From Bacteroidota bacterium (GTDB lineage: Bacteria; Bacteroidota; Ignavibacteria; UBA10030; UBA6906): DNA of 54,111 nucleotides. Shown piece by piece: positions 17,935-27,219 of this stretch. Location: assembly GCA_019637975.1 (NCBI GenBank), contig JAHBUR010000026.1, positions 1-54,111 on the forward strand, given 5' to 3'. Under the pieces are notes generated by a model, which saw only the letters and a program-made list of their open reading frames with translations, had not been told where the DNA came from and did no database searches. Position 1 is the stretch's first letter; every line of letters begins with the position of its first letter. Both the position numbers and the translations under genes were made by a program.

Positions 17935-20229
17935 TTAGAGAAGCTCCGAAGCGTGAGAAGTTAGAGCGCGAGCCTCCTGAGCTCTTCGCACAATCGTGAC
18001 TGTAAAACCTACGAGGAGAATTATGACCCCGGACCAAACAAGGTTGATATACGGCTTGATGCTCGCCTCAACGACAAGAATATCTTTCTCCTTCGCCTCG
18101 GGAGCAGAGAGATCGGCAAACGCAATTTCGACAGCCGGGGCATCAGAACCTGCTCTGTCGGCATTCATGTTTGCAATCCGGAATTCATACTTGCTTTCGT
18201 ATGCTGCGGGCCTGTCTGAAACGTGATCGCCGGAGATCAGCTTCGCCGGCACGATTTCAACGGGTTTCTTCCCGTATTCTTTGATGAGAAGCGTTGCCCC
18301 TATTCTTGCCCCACCACCCTCCAGCATTGATGCCTTTTCGGCCATCGGAACATCAAACCCGACAAACGTCACCTCAAGATCACCAAGGCTTTTCGTCTCC
18401 CCTTTTCTGAAACTCATACTCTTTCCTGGAGTTCCATCCTCCTTCCCTCTTTGTTCCAATGAGAGCGGAGCCACATAGAAATCCTTCGTTATTAGATTCA
18501 GGATGTCGGGATTTCGCATCAACCCTTCGTTGAATTTGCTGTAGTACATGATGGGGGCAATTGTGTACGCTTTCCCGTCTCTTTCAACATCCACAGAAAA
18601 CGCAAACTTCTCATGGTCAATCGGTTTGTTGCCGGTATAGGTGAGTGTGTACCCGAGAGCCTGAACGGGCTCGCCTTCAGTCAGGGATAACGTTTGGCGC
18701 TCATCGTACGTGGAGGAACCGACGAAGCCGAGAAACATCACTGCAAGTCCCACATGGGCAACCGAGCCTCCTGCATACTTCGGATTTCCTTTCACAATGC
18801 GCCATCCTACCTGAAGGTTGGCAATAAGCGCAAATACAGCGCCAAAGACAAATAGCGCGACTTGGAAGTTATTGAGGTCAAAGAAGAGCATCATCCCAAG
18901 GGCGGAAACAGCCGCAATGCCCACAGAAGGCGAGAGAATTTTGAGCATTCCTTTGGAATCAGTTCTGTTCCACCAAAGCAATTGACCCACGCCTGCCAGA
19001 ATACCAATAGCTATCCCGAGCGGAAGCGTTGTTGTGACGTAGTAGGAGATGTCGACTGCGGTGGTTTTTCCTTGCAGAATCTGGGTGATGATCGGTGCGG
19101 AAGTTCCGACCGTCACGAACACTGCCGCGGAAACCAACGTCGCTGAGCCGAGAAACAACGCAAACTCACGGGAGAAGTAAGAGTGCTTCGGAGGAATCCG
19201 GGGCATTTCCTTGCTTCTCAGAACAAGCATGAGAATTCCGATTCCCGTGAACAACGTAATGACGGCAATAAGAAGCCAGTAGACCCACATGCCGGGAGCG
19301 ACAAACGAATGCACGGATGTGTCGCCAAGAACGCCGCTGCGTGTCAGAAACGTCGAATACAGAACCGTGACAAAACAGAGAATCGCAAGGACAATATTTG
19401 TGCGGACAAATGCGCCGCTTTTGCGCTGTGAGAGGATTGTATGAATCGTTGCAACTGAAAAAAGCCACGGAACAAGTGACGAGTTCTCTACGGGATCCCA
19501 CGCCCAATATCCTCCCCACCCCAGTGTTTCGTATGCCCAGAATCCGCCCATCATGATGCCGCACCCCAACACGGTTGCGCCATAAACAATCCACGGCGTC
19601 GCGGGGCGAATCCAATTTGTGTAGTCACGCTTCATAAGTGCTGCAATGGCGTACGCATACGGTACACCCATAGCGGAAAACCCGCTGAATAACACCTGCG
19701 GGTGTATTACCATCCAGTAGTTCTGCAGCAATGGATTCAATCCTCGTCCGTCTTGTGGTACGAAACCCACTTCAACTTGTCCCGGCCAGGATTCCCAAAC
19801 ATAGGCGAACGGGTCCTTGACAACCATCATTAATAACAACGCAAGCTGGATTGTTCCGTACACACTCATCACTTGGGGCTCATAGCCCTTGCGTGATGAA
19901 TCCTGAAGAAGAAAAACGCCAATGAGGGCTGTGAACAGAGTCCACAACATGAAACTTCCCTCCTGCCCTGCATAAAACGTCGAAATGAGCAGGGGTGTGG
20001 AAAGGTCACGGGAACTGTAACTCCAGATGTACGTGTACTGGAATTGGTGCGTGAGAATGTAATACAACTGAAGTGCGGAGAAGACGAGGATGGTAACAAC
20101 AGAAGCATGAAACGCCGCCCGCGCCAAGGATAGCGCCCGGGAATTACCCGATCTGTGGTTCTCAAGAAATGCAAGCACGGAAACAAGACATGCCACAAAC
20201 GCCAACTTCACTAAGATGCCGCCAAGCAT
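17935..20229 (-). CDS. ccmF: Cytochrome c-type biogenesis protein CcmF (heme lyase)
   Basis: A 764-residue polytopic membrane protein of the CcmF/CcsA heme-handling family. The tryptophan-rich heme-binding segment is WGGYWAWDPVENSSLVPWL; about a dozen helices and a long periplasmic C-terminal domain with a final helix (LVWSGVIILLVGFTVTIV) follow the CcmF layout. It attaches heme from CcmE to apocytochromes c at the outer face of the inner membrane. It is the last gene of the ccm cluster, 38 bases after ccmE. No CcmH/CcmI follows it. Confidence 0.93.
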   Translation of the reverse strand: MLGGILVKLAFVACLVSVLAFLENHRSGNSRALSLARAAFHASVVTILVFSALQLYYILTHQFQYTYIWSYSSRDLSTPLLISTFYAGQEGSFMLWTLFTALIGVFLLQDSSRKGYEPQVMSVYGTIQLALLLMMVVKDPFAYVWESWPGQVEVGFVPQDGRGLNPLLQNYWMVIHPQVLFSGFSAMGVPYAYAIAALMKRDYTNWIRPATPWIVYGATVLGCGIMMGGFWAYETLGWGGYWAWDPVENSSLVPWLFSVATIHTILSQRKSGAFVRTNIVLAILCFVTVLYSTFLTRSGVLGDTSVHSFVAPGMWVYWLLIAVITLFTGIGILMLVLRSKEMPRIPPKHSYFSREFALFLGSATLVSAAVFVTVGTSAPIITQILQGKTTAVDISYYVTTTLPLGIAIGILAGVGQLLWWNRTDSKGMLKILSPSVGIAAVSALGMMLFFDLNNFQVALFVFGAVFALIANLQVGWRIVKGNPKYAGGSVAHVGLAVMFLGFVGSSTYDERQTLSLTEGEPVQALGYTLTYTGNKPIDHEKFAFSVDVERDGKAYTIAPIMYYSKFNEGLMRNPDILNLITKDFYVAPLSLEQRGKEDGTPGKSMSFRKGETKSLGDLEVTFVGFDVPMAEKASMLEGGGARIGATLLIKEYGKKPVEIVPAKLISGDHVSDRPAAYESKYEFRIANMNADRAGSDAPAVEIAFADLSAPEAKEKDILVVEASIKPYINLVWSGVIILLVGFTVTIVRRAQEARALTSHASELL

Positions 20230-20267
20230 AGAATCCCTTTTATGTTAAAGAACGGAAGACAGAAGTG

Positions 20268-20663
20268 TTAAACGTTTTTCTTTACCTCATCAGCCTGAGC
20301 CTCATACTTCGACGGGCACTTTGTCAAGACTTCCGTCGCGTGGAAGTAGTTCTCGTCAGCCATGTACCTGCCCTTCGCGACCACACTGAGCGCAAGCTCG
20401 AAATTGTTAGGCGCGGCTCCGTCAAGGACAACCTTGCATTCACGTCCGCTTTCATCCTTCAGGTAGAAAGTAAACGTCGACGTTTTCACATCAAAGCCTG
20501 ATTCCTTTTCCTTGAGCCACTCGCCCTTTAGCTGGACTTTCTTCTGGCTCTTCATTGCTCCGGCAACATCGGTGTATTCGACGTTGCTTTCAAGAAACGA
20601 ATACGAGCCGAAAATAATGAACGCTACGATAATAACCGATGCAACGATGACTTTTGGCTTCAT
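20268..20663 (-). CDS. ccmE: Cytochrome c maturation heme chaperone CcmE, CxxxY variant
   Basis: A 131-residue protein with one N-terminal membrane helix (VIVASVIIVAFIIFGSYSFL) and the OB-fold of CcmE. The start is the ATG at 20663 after a strong AAAGGAGGG. In E. coli the heme is held by a histidine in a KHDENY motif; here the same place reads YMADENY, with Ala for His. Sixteen residues on is KCPSKY, whose Cys116 heads a CxxxY motif, which binds heme in the variant CcmE proteins of Desulfovibrio and archaea. Heme is expected to be passed from CcmABCD to CcmF through this cysteine. Confidence 0.9.
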   Translation of the reverse strand: MKPKVIVASVIIVAFIIFGSYSFLESNVEYTDVAGAMKSQKKVQLKGEWLKEKESGFDVKTSTFTFYLKDESGRECKVVLDGAAPNNFELALSVVAKGRYMADENYFHATEVLTKCPSKYEAQADEVKKNV

Positions 20664-20679
20664 GACACAAACCCTCCTT

Positions 20680-20814
20680 TCATTTCGATGATGACGATTC
20701 CAAGTTCTTGAGTCGGGCGTCAAGCCTGTTCAGGTACACAAAAATTCCCAGCCAGACAACAAGCACGACAATTAATACAATGTAAAGTGAATTCTGAGAG
20801 AGAAATTCCGTCAA
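20680..20814 (-). CDS. ccmD: CcmD-like small membrane protein
   Basis: A 44-residue protein starting at TTG (20814) with GGAG eight bases upstream. It starts just after the ccmC stop and ends 16 bases before the ccmE ATG. It has one membrane helix (YIVLIVVLVVWLGIFVYL) followed by a charged helix NRLDARLKNLE, as in CcmD, which stabilises the CcmABC-heme-CcmE complex. Position between ccmC and ccmE is that of ccmD in known clusters. It is too short for common ORF cutoffs and could be missed. Confidence 0.8.
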   Translation of the reverse strand: MTEFLSQNSLYIVLIVVLVVWLGIFVYLNRLDARLKNLESSSSK

Positions 20815-20824
20815 GTGATCTCCG

Positions 20825-21505
20825 TTAGCTTATTCGGTTCAAATGTGATGTTTGTATTTTGACCTGCAATTTCCACATCCAAAAATACAGGCCTGTAAAG
20901 CCGGCAAGCGACGAGAGAAAGACGATAAGCATTGTTGTGTTCATGTGTACTTTTCCCTCGGTATTCAGAATCGGCTCAGGATGTAAACTCGCCAAAATGC
21001 GAGGCATAATGAACATGAAGAAGGGCATCGTCACTGCTGCAATGATTGAATACACTGCCGCAAGAGAAGCTCGTTTTTCTTCAACTTCAATAGCCGATCG
21101 AAGGGCGAAATATGCGCCGTAGATCAGCAGAAGCACGAAGATTGATGTTTGTCGCGGATCCCAATTCCAATACGTTCCCCAACTGAATTTTGCCCAGATA
21201 GCCCCTGTAGCCGTTGCGAGAAAGCAGAAAAGAAAGCCGAGGCCGGCAGCCGAGGCCGATCGGACATCGTCGTCGAGGTTCTTCTTTCGCAAATACTTGA
21301 TTCCGTAAATCATGCTGGAAACAAAGGCAACAACACTAAGCCAGGCCATCGGTACGTGAAAAAACATAATCCGTGCCTTCTCTTCCAGGGCCGGAATAAT
21401 CGGAAACTCATACCACGAACCCGGCTGTGCAACCATCGGAAGGCCGAGGGCAAGAACAATCACCGCTGTCATCCACACAAACAGAACTGTCTTAAACGCG
21501 TTCAT
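20825..21505 (-). CDS. ccmC: Heme exporter / cytochrome c biogenesis protein CcmC
   Basis: A 226-residue polytopic protein with six predicted helices and the tryptophan-rich heme-handling motif WGTYWNWDPRQTS. It delivers heme to CcmE in complex with CcmAB and CcmD. The ATG follows the ccmB stop directly, with GGAAAG as Shine-Dalgarno inside ccmB. Confidence 0.93.
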   Translation of the reverse strand: MNAFKTVLFVWMTAVIVLALGLPMVAQPGSWYEFPIIPALEEKARIMFFHVPMAWLSVVAFVSSMIYGIKYLRKKNLDDDVRSASAAGLGFLFCFLATATGAIWAKFSWGTYWNWDPRQTSIFVLLLIYGAYFALRSAIEVEEKRASLAAVYSIIAAVTMPFFMFIMPRILASLHPEPILNTEGKVHMNTTMLIVFLSSLAGFTGLYFWMWKLQVKIQTSHLNRIS

Positions 21506-22201
21506 TCAATCTTTCCATATGTACTCGAAGAGAACAGACGAGGCCGTTACGACCACTACAATATATGAAACAAGGAACTGAAATTCACCTGTTGCCTCGT
21601 TGAGAAAGGCGCCTTCCGTGGCGAGCCGTGTGGCGTTGATACATGTAAGCAGCAACGGTAACAATATGGGAAATGACAAAACGGGATATAAAGTTCCCTT
21701 CGTATTCGCTTTGGCAATGATGGCAGCGATAATGGTTGACGATGCAGCAAGACCCATGCTTCCCAACGCTATTGTGATGACGAAAATCGACGACGTCTTC
21801 ACAACGAAGCCGTTAAGGAAGATCGCATACAGCAGAACTGTAAACGTATTGACGCCGATCATCAACACAAGATTGAAGAAGAGTTTGCCGAAATAGATCG
21901 CCGAAGGGGATGTCAGCAATTGCAGAGTCATCGCTGTGCCCCTCTCCTCTTCGGTCACGAAGGTTCTCGACAATCCGGACATCGCAGCGAAGAATATCAC
22001 AACCCACAGCATGCCGGAAAGAACATCAACGGGGGCGCTTTCACTGCCGAGCGCAAACACCATGATGGAAATGGTCGTCACGACGAACATCACGAGTGCA
22101 CTGATCGCGTAACGGGTTCGGAGCTCCGAATGCCAATCCTTCCGGAATATGCTGATTGAGGAGCGCAGCCATTGCTGCAAGGCGGATTCAGGTTTGTGCA
22201 T
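21506..22201 (-). CDS. ccmB: Heme ABC transporter permease CcmB
   Basis: A 231-residue membrane protein with six helices. The CcmB hallmark SGLSRTFVTEEERGTAMTLQ is in the first cytoplasmic loop, and LLTSPSAIYFGK follows. With CcmA it forms the ABC unit that releases holo-CcmE from CcmCD. It overlaps ccmA by 14 bases. Confidence 0.93.
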   Translation of the reverse strand: MHKPESALQQWLRSSISIFRKDWHSELRTRYAISALVMFVVTTISIMVFALGSESAPVDVLSGMLWVVIFFAAMSGLSRTFVTEEERGTAMTLQLLTSPSAIYFGKLFFNLVLMIGVNTFTVLLYAIFLNGFVVKTSSIFVITIALGSMGLAASSTIIAAIIAKANTKGTLYPVLSFPILLPLLLTCINATRLATEGAFLNEATGEFQFLVSYIVVVVTASSVLFEYIWKD

Positions 22202-22817
22202 TCAAGTCCACCTGTGCAGTAAACCTGTCGACATCGGAGAGATCATTCGTTGCAACGATCAGAATCCCCTTTTGTGTTTGTTCTTGCATGATCTGTTTTA
22301 CCATGGCAATGCCATCGGTGTCGAGATTTGACGTTGGCTCATCAAGAACAAGCAGAGGAGGATTGTGTGCAAGTGCAAACGCATATTTCATTCGTTGTTT
22401 CATTCCGGACGAGTATGTGCGGACGGGATCATCCTTGCGACCAAAGAGAAACACCTTTCCCAGCAGTTCATGGATGTGCCGGGTGTCGGGAGTTCTCCCC
22501 CGAATCGAAAGGGCATACCGGAGATTCTCCTCCGCGGAAAATTCATCGTACATCTGAAGGTAGGGGGAAACAAGTCCGATAAGATCAGCCCGAAACGTGC
22601 TCCCGGCGTTTTCTGAACCGGAAAACTCAATCTCCCCGTCCGACGGCGCCAACACATCGCTGATAATCTTTACGAGAGTCGACTTGCCCGATCCGTTTTT
22701 ACCCGTAACGAGAAGAACTTCCCCAAATCCCACTGAAAACGATATGTTCCGGAAAATCGTTCGCCGGTTGAACACCTTCTTGAGATTTGTAGCGGAAAGC
22801 CGCAGGTGGGTATTCAT
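22188..22817 (-). CDS. ccmA: Heme ABC exporter ATP-binding protein CcmA
   Basis: A 209-residue ABC ATPase from the ATG at 22817. Walker A is GKNGSGKST (39-47), the signature is YSSGMKQRMKYA and Walker B is LLVLDEPTSNLD. The longer open frame upstream reads inside the peptidase gene and is not used. The start overlaps the preceding stop as ATGA, so translation of the ccm cluster is coupled to the secreted peptidase gene. The signature serine-glycine variant is seen in other CcmA proteins. Confidence 0.93.
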   Translation of the reverse strand: MNTHLRLSATNLKKVFNRRTIFRNISFSVGFGEVLLVTGKNGSGKSTLVKIISDVLAPSDGEIEFSGSENAGSTFRADLIGLVSPYLQMYDEFSAEENLRYALSIRGRTPDTRHIHELLGKVFLFGRKDDPVRTYSSGMKQRMKYAFALAHNPPLLVLDEPTSNLDTDGIAMVKQIMQEQTQKGILIVATNDLSDVDRFTAQVDLNAQT

Positions 22818-24502
22818 TTTCGTATCAAAGCAAACTTGCCGGTAATCGTTTCGTGCGGCAGGGTGAGTATGTACAGGTAAACCCCTGACGAGGCAAAGTC
22901 GCCCGTGATTGTCCGGCCATTCCATTCGAATGTTTGTTGGCCGAGGGCTGTGGTGTATGTGGAGGATTTAGAAACGGAATACACGAGATCCATGCTTGTT
23001 GTGAAGATTGAAAGCGTTCCCTGCGTTACGCCAAACGTACGAATAGGGACTTTCAGTGAATTTGTTCCGGTCGGGATAAATGGGTTCGGAAATGCCAGAT
23101 CCCTTGCAACTGCGGGAGAAACAACAACGCCCGATGTATCAACAACGTTGATCCAATTAAAGCCGTCGGGAACATCGAACTTGACATAGATCCCGGACCC
23201 GGTTGCAACATATCTTTCGTCCACCTTTGATGTATTCAGCAGATACGTATATGGGAACATCGCCGCACTTCCCGTCAGGGCGACCGGGATGTTGATGTTT
23301 GAGGTAAACAACTTCAGCGGCGTTTGTCCTCCCACAACATCGTAATAGCGTGTTGATAGTGCCCGAAGTGAGTCAGTGATCGATCGCGATGGTTGCGAGA
23401 AGCCCAGAGCGGTTTCAAGGATCAAAGGATAGAATGTCCCTTCGGGATAGTATCTCGCGGGATTGCTTCTCATGCCCGTAAAGAAATTCCAGACGCTCCA
23501 CTCGCCGAATGCCTGTCGCAAACCGGCACCGGCAGACTGAAGCGCGTTATCGATTGCTTCCAACGGACGGTACACCCGGATGTTCTCCCATGATCGAAGC
23601 ATCGTGCCGGAGCCGTAACGGTTCTCGACGAAAATACCCCAGATGCCACGACTGTACATGATGAATGAATTTGCATTGAACGGCACGCCCGGGTTGCGGA
23701 AGTGACCTTGCGAAGAACGAAGGTACGAGTAGTAATCATTTACCTCAGTGAACACAGCGTCTTCCATCCAGACAGATGTCAGTTCATAGAAGTACACATC
23801 ACCTGTCCAGAAACCGTAGTTACCGATTTGAATAGCATGATGCAATTCATGCGCTAGGGTCACTCGCAACGCCGGAAGACCTTTGATGCTGTCAGGCGTA
23901 ACAAATCTGAAGTCACTATCTATCAGCATGAACGTTGTAAACGTTCCGCCTTCAGGCTTGTTGTTGATGGGAGTTTCGGGAGTTGTGCTCCCGTACAGCG
24001 AGCCGCCCAAGGCTTGAATGTAGATGTCGTACTCGGGCCCGCCGCCTCCGCCGTTGTCTTGTGGAGGTGCGAGAAACCCAAGCGAGTCGGTTTCGAAGCG
24101 AAGCACGTGATTAACAATGGCTGCAACCGAATCAGCATACCGCCGTGCTGTACCCGGAATTCTCATATAATTGCCGTCCAAAATAGCAGGCTCATGAATC
24201 CCGGATGTGTCAAAATGAATGCGAAACGGCCCAGCGAGAATACTCGTGTGCGTCGAGGGACGCGCCAGAATGTTCGTCACGGCAGCCGAAGTCTGCTCGT
24301 CCATATCCTTGCGTTCCAGGAAATGGGCAATGACCGGCAATCCGCATTTGTTGGGTACATCACTCGTTTCGTTGAACATCCACTTCGGAACAAGGGCATG
24401 ATAGCCGGCGGAAACGCCTTCCTTCCCTTCAGAACCCTGAGCATGTAGTATCTCAAGCGTCGAGAGATTTACACACAGCAAAAACAATAGCGTATACTTC
24501 AT
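22814..24502 (-). CDS. Secreted zinc metallopeptidase with T9SS C-terminal sorting domain
   Basis: A 562-residue protein with a signal peptide (MKYTLLFLLCVNLSTLEILHA), a gluzincin-like motif LAHELHHAIQIGNYGFW (HELHH at 218-222), and a C-terminal domain of about 90 residues that ends with GVYLYILTLPHETITGKFAL. This tail matches T9SS type A sorting domains, which send cargo across the outer membrane. The peptidase body resembles MXAN_6640-type putative metalloproteases. It starts right after the stop of the propeller gene (TGA then ATG, GGGGAGA as Shine-Dalgarno). The substrate is unknown. Confidence 0.85.
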   Translation of the reverse strand: MKYTLLFLLCVNLSTLEILHAQGSEGKEGVSAGYHALVPKWMFNETSDVPNKCGLPVIAHFLERKDMDEQTSAAVTNILARPSTHTSILAGPFRIHFDTSGIHEPAILDGNYMRIPGTARRYADSVAAIVNHVLRFETDSLGFLAPPQDNGGGGGPEYDIYIQALGGSLYGSTTPETPINNKPEGGTFTTFMLIDSDFRFVTPDSIKGLPALRVTLAHELHHAIQIGNYGFWTGDVYFYELTSVWMEDAVFTEVNDYYSYLRSSQGHFRNPGVPFNANSFIMYSRGIWGIFVENRYGSGTMLRSWENIRVYRPLEAIDNALQSAGAGLRQAFGEWSVWNFFTGMRSNPARYYPEGTFYPLILETALGFSQPSRSITDSLRALSTRYYDVVGGQTPLKLFTSNINIPVALTGSAAMFPYTYLLNTSKVDERYVATGSGIYVKFDVPDGFNWINVVDTSGVVVSPAVARDLAFPNPFIPTGTNSLKVPIRTFGVTQGTLSIFTTSMDLVYSVSKSSTYTTALGQQTFEWNGRTITGDFASSGVYLYILTLPHETITGKFALIRK

Positions 24503-26734
24503 TCAATCTCCCCTACGACCGAATGGATTTGACAATATCGAAACTGTTCCCCGCTCGGTATTAGACAGAATCAAGTCATATACTCCGGGGTCACGCAATG
24601 ACGCCACTCGTATGGAGTACACTCCGTCTGCCGGAACAATTGCTTGGGGAACTCTGAAGCCGCGCCTTTCAGTGCCGTAGCACACAACAACAGCGCGCCG
24701 TAATGCATCTACAAAGACAAGATCGGTAAGAGTATCGCCATTGACATCGCGGACAATAATGGCGTCATCACCGGCAGGCTGAACATTTCGAATCCATTCA
24801 ATCGAATCACGCCCGACCGATTGTGGCATCCTGTACCATACTCCAAGTTCATTGCGAGGGGGGCCGAGAACAAACAGAACATCCTCCAGCGAATCACCAT
24901 TCAGATGCGTTCCGGCGACAAATCGGGTGGTTGCCGGCGAATCCGGGTAAGAAAACAGCGGCGACGTTGTTGTCACTTCAAATGAATTGTCTGATGTTCC
25001 CGCCCACACTGTTGTGCGTTTCGTTGTCCGGTCGTTCGTGGCAAAGAGTAGCCGGAACGTTCCGTGCTTTTGCTCCTCCGTGATATTCACTGCCGCTATG
25101 GTTGTCGGCAGTGTCGGACGCAAGCTGCGCTCCACAAACTGACGCTGGCTGATTTGCTCGAACAAGGAGAGTGAATAGGCTTTCTCATTTGCGCGACGCG
25201 AACGTACAAGAAACTTCAGCTCGTCGGATTCATGGTTCGCAGAGACAACGAATGGCATGTTGCCGGTTGGAACGGAAAAAGCCTTCGATTGCCGGGCATT
25301 GTCGGCCACAGTAACCACCGTCACTTTGTCGTCTTTTGCATGCGAAACAAGGACTGTATGTTGTCCGGCAACTAACGAGGAGGCGCGTCGAAGAAATGTC
25401 GGATTGTCGGAGATTGGAACCACAACCTGCCCTGTAAACCGCCCGCCGCCGCGATTGAAAAGGAATGAAAGTGACGAAGACTGTGAGTTTGCTACGGCGA
25501 TATCCACTCGGTCGTTTCCGTTGAAATCTGCCACAACCAAACCCATCGGCGACATCCCGACGGCATATTCTGTTGCCTCTACGCTACCGGAATAGTCCGT
25601 GTTCAACATGCAAACCAGCCGCTGTGTCGTTTTGTCAAGCAGAACGCAATCTACCTTGCCGTCACCGTCAACATCGGCTAATTGCCAACTGACTATCGAA
25701 CGTCCTGCACCGAACACGGTACGAGAGGAAAACGAAGTGGCAGATGTTCCAAGCCACACGAGAATGCCTTTGCTTGTCGAACTGACGAGGTCAGGAATTT
25801 CATCATTGTTTAGATACGAGAATTCCAATCCCGCAGGTCTGCCACCGACCGGAAGCGTGGCAGTTGCCCTGTAATCTCCCAGAGAGTTTCCGGAATAAAC
25901 GCGGATTTGTTGGGCATCCTGAAAAGAAATGGCGACGCTGAAAGTCCTGTCTTTGCTCACAGGTGTTACCGCTAGCTCGTACGGTTCCGCGGGAAGTTGA
26001 ACAGCAACCTGCTCGGTAAACACGAGTTTCCCTATGCCGTAGAAGATTGTCAACTGGTTGGACAGCCAATTAAGTGCGAGCAGGTCGGTGATGCCGTCTC
26101 CATTAATATCGGCAGCTCGTAAATCGCTGATGGAGATGTCGGGAAAAAGAACGGGCCCGGCCTTGTATGTGCCATCCTCATGGGCAAGGAACGTAACAAC
26201 ACCGGCGGCAGTCTTTCCGTAGAGCAGAATGTCATTTCGCCTGTCATTGTTCAGATCGGCAACGATGCAATTCTGGACTTGGTGGGAAAGGGGGATATTC
26301 ACTTCCTCTGCGGAATCACCCGGACCCTTTTTGATGATTGAAATGGAATTCCCCCCTTCTAAGATGGAGACATATCCTGATCTCTTGTCATCCTTGAAAC
26401 TGAAACCGGTAATAGAACGAAGAATGCTTTGTGTTCGAACAACCTGCGTGTGTGTAATCCCCCCCGTTGGATGTACCTCATAGAAATAAACAGCATGCAG
26501 TTCCGGCGCAATGACTGCTAGTTCAGATTTCCCGGATTCATGAAAGCCCACAGCGAGTGCGGCTGGACGATAACCGAGGTTGATATCCGACAGCGGCCCG
26601 AAAGACGCCATGGAACGCTGGGAGAAACCGGATGAAGTCCACAAAAGCTGGCAGGAAAACAAGCTCCACGCGAAATGGTGTCGCGCCCAATGCGCAACTT
26701 GGCAGGAAGCCTTTCCTTTGAAGAAGTTCAACAA
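24503..26734 (-). CDS. FG-GAP/VCBS repeat beta-propeller, likely secreted
   Basis: A 743-residue protein with a signal-like N-terminus and many calcium-binding FG-GAP/VCBS repeats, such as DINGDGITDLLALNW, DVDGDGKVDCVLLD and DVNGDTLTDLVFVD. It should fold as one or more beta-propellers at the cell surface or outside it. No T9SS tail is visible; the end is a DPGVYDLILSNT repeat. The proposed start is TTG at 26734 and is not secure, because no Shine-Dalgarno is evident. It is paired tightly with the metallopeptidase downstream. Confidence 0.8.
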   Translation of the reverse strand: MLNFFKGKASCQVAHWARHHFAWSLFSCQLLWTSSGFSQRSMASFGPLSDINLGYRPAALAVGFHESGKSELAVIAPELHAVYFYEVHPTGGITHTQVVRTQSILRSITGFSFKDDKRSGYVSILEGGNSISIIKKGPGDSAEEVNIPLSHQVQNCIVADLNNDRRNDILLYGKTAAGVVTFLAHEDGTYKAGPVLFPDISISDLRAADINGDGITDLLALNWLSNQLTIFYGIGKLVFTEQVAVQLPAEPYELAVTPVSKDRTFSVAISFQDAQQIRVYSGNSLGDYRATATLPVGGRPAGLEFSYLNNDEIPDLVSSTSKGILVWLGTSATSFSSRTVFGAGRSIVSWQLADVDGDGKVDCVLLDKTTQRLVCMLNTDYSGSVEATEYAVGMSPMGLVVADFNGNDRVDIAVANSQSSSLSFLFNRGGGRFTGQVVVPISDNPTFLRRASSLVAGQHTVLVSHAKDDKVTVVTVADNARQSKAFSVPTGNMPFVVSANHESDELKFLVRSRRANEKAYSLSLFEQISQRQFVERSLRPTLPTTIAAVNITEEQKHGTFRLLFATNDRTTKRTTVWAGTSDNSFEVTTTSPLFSYPDSPATTRFVAGTHLNGDSLEDVLFVLGPPRNELGVWYRMPQSVGRDSIEWIRNVQPAGDDAIIVRDVNGDTLTDLVFVDALRRAVVVCYGTERRGFRVPQAIVPADGVYSIRVASLRDPGVYDLILSNTERGTVSILSNPFGRRGD

Positions 26735-26748
26735 GCGAATTCCAGAAG

Positions 26749-27219
26749 TTACCTAACATTCCTGCGAGCCAAGCGTGCTTCCCGACGCCTCTGTGCTTCA
26801 ACGTAGCGGCGGCGTTCGTCCGGGGTCTCCGCCTGAACAGGCGGCACCGCAACGGGCAAGCCCGTATCATCGATGGCAACAAAAGTAAGATAGGCATTGT
26901 TCGCCCGCCGGACTGTTCCCTGCCGGAGATTCTGCGCTGTTACCATCACTCCAACTTCCATCGAGGTTGTGAACGCACAATTCACCGAAGCTTGAAGCAC
27001 GACGATTTCACCGAGTTTTATCGGAGTGTGGAAGTTCAACTCGTCAACCGAGGCGGTGACGCAGACACGGTTGGAGTGTCGTGCGGCCGCAATGGCCGCC
27101 GCGATGTCAATCCAATGCATCAGGCGTCCGCCTAACAAATTGCCCAACTGGTTGGTATCGTTGGGCAACACAAGTTCCGTCATGTAGACTTGGGAATCTT
27201 TTACCGTTCTTGCTTCCAT
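26749..27219 (-). CDS. Acyl-CoA thioesterase (hotdog fold, YciA/BACH type)
   Basis: A 156-residue hotdog-fold thioesterase. The family stretch NQLGNLLGGRLMHWIDIAAAIAAARHS holds the catalytic Asn/Asp positions, and it ends with a basic tail. It hydrolyses acyl-CoA esters in the cytoplasm. Its ATG overlaps the bamD stop by one base (TAATG). The chain length preference cannot be inferred. Confidence 0.88.
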   Translation of the reverse strand: MEARTVKDSQVYMTELVLPNDTNQLGNLLGGRLMHWIDIAAAIAAARHSNRVCVTASVDELNFHTPIKLGEIVVLQASVNCAFTTSMEVGVMVTAQNLRQGTVRRANNAYLTFVAIDDTGLPVAVPPVQAETPDERRRYVEAQRRREARLARRNVR

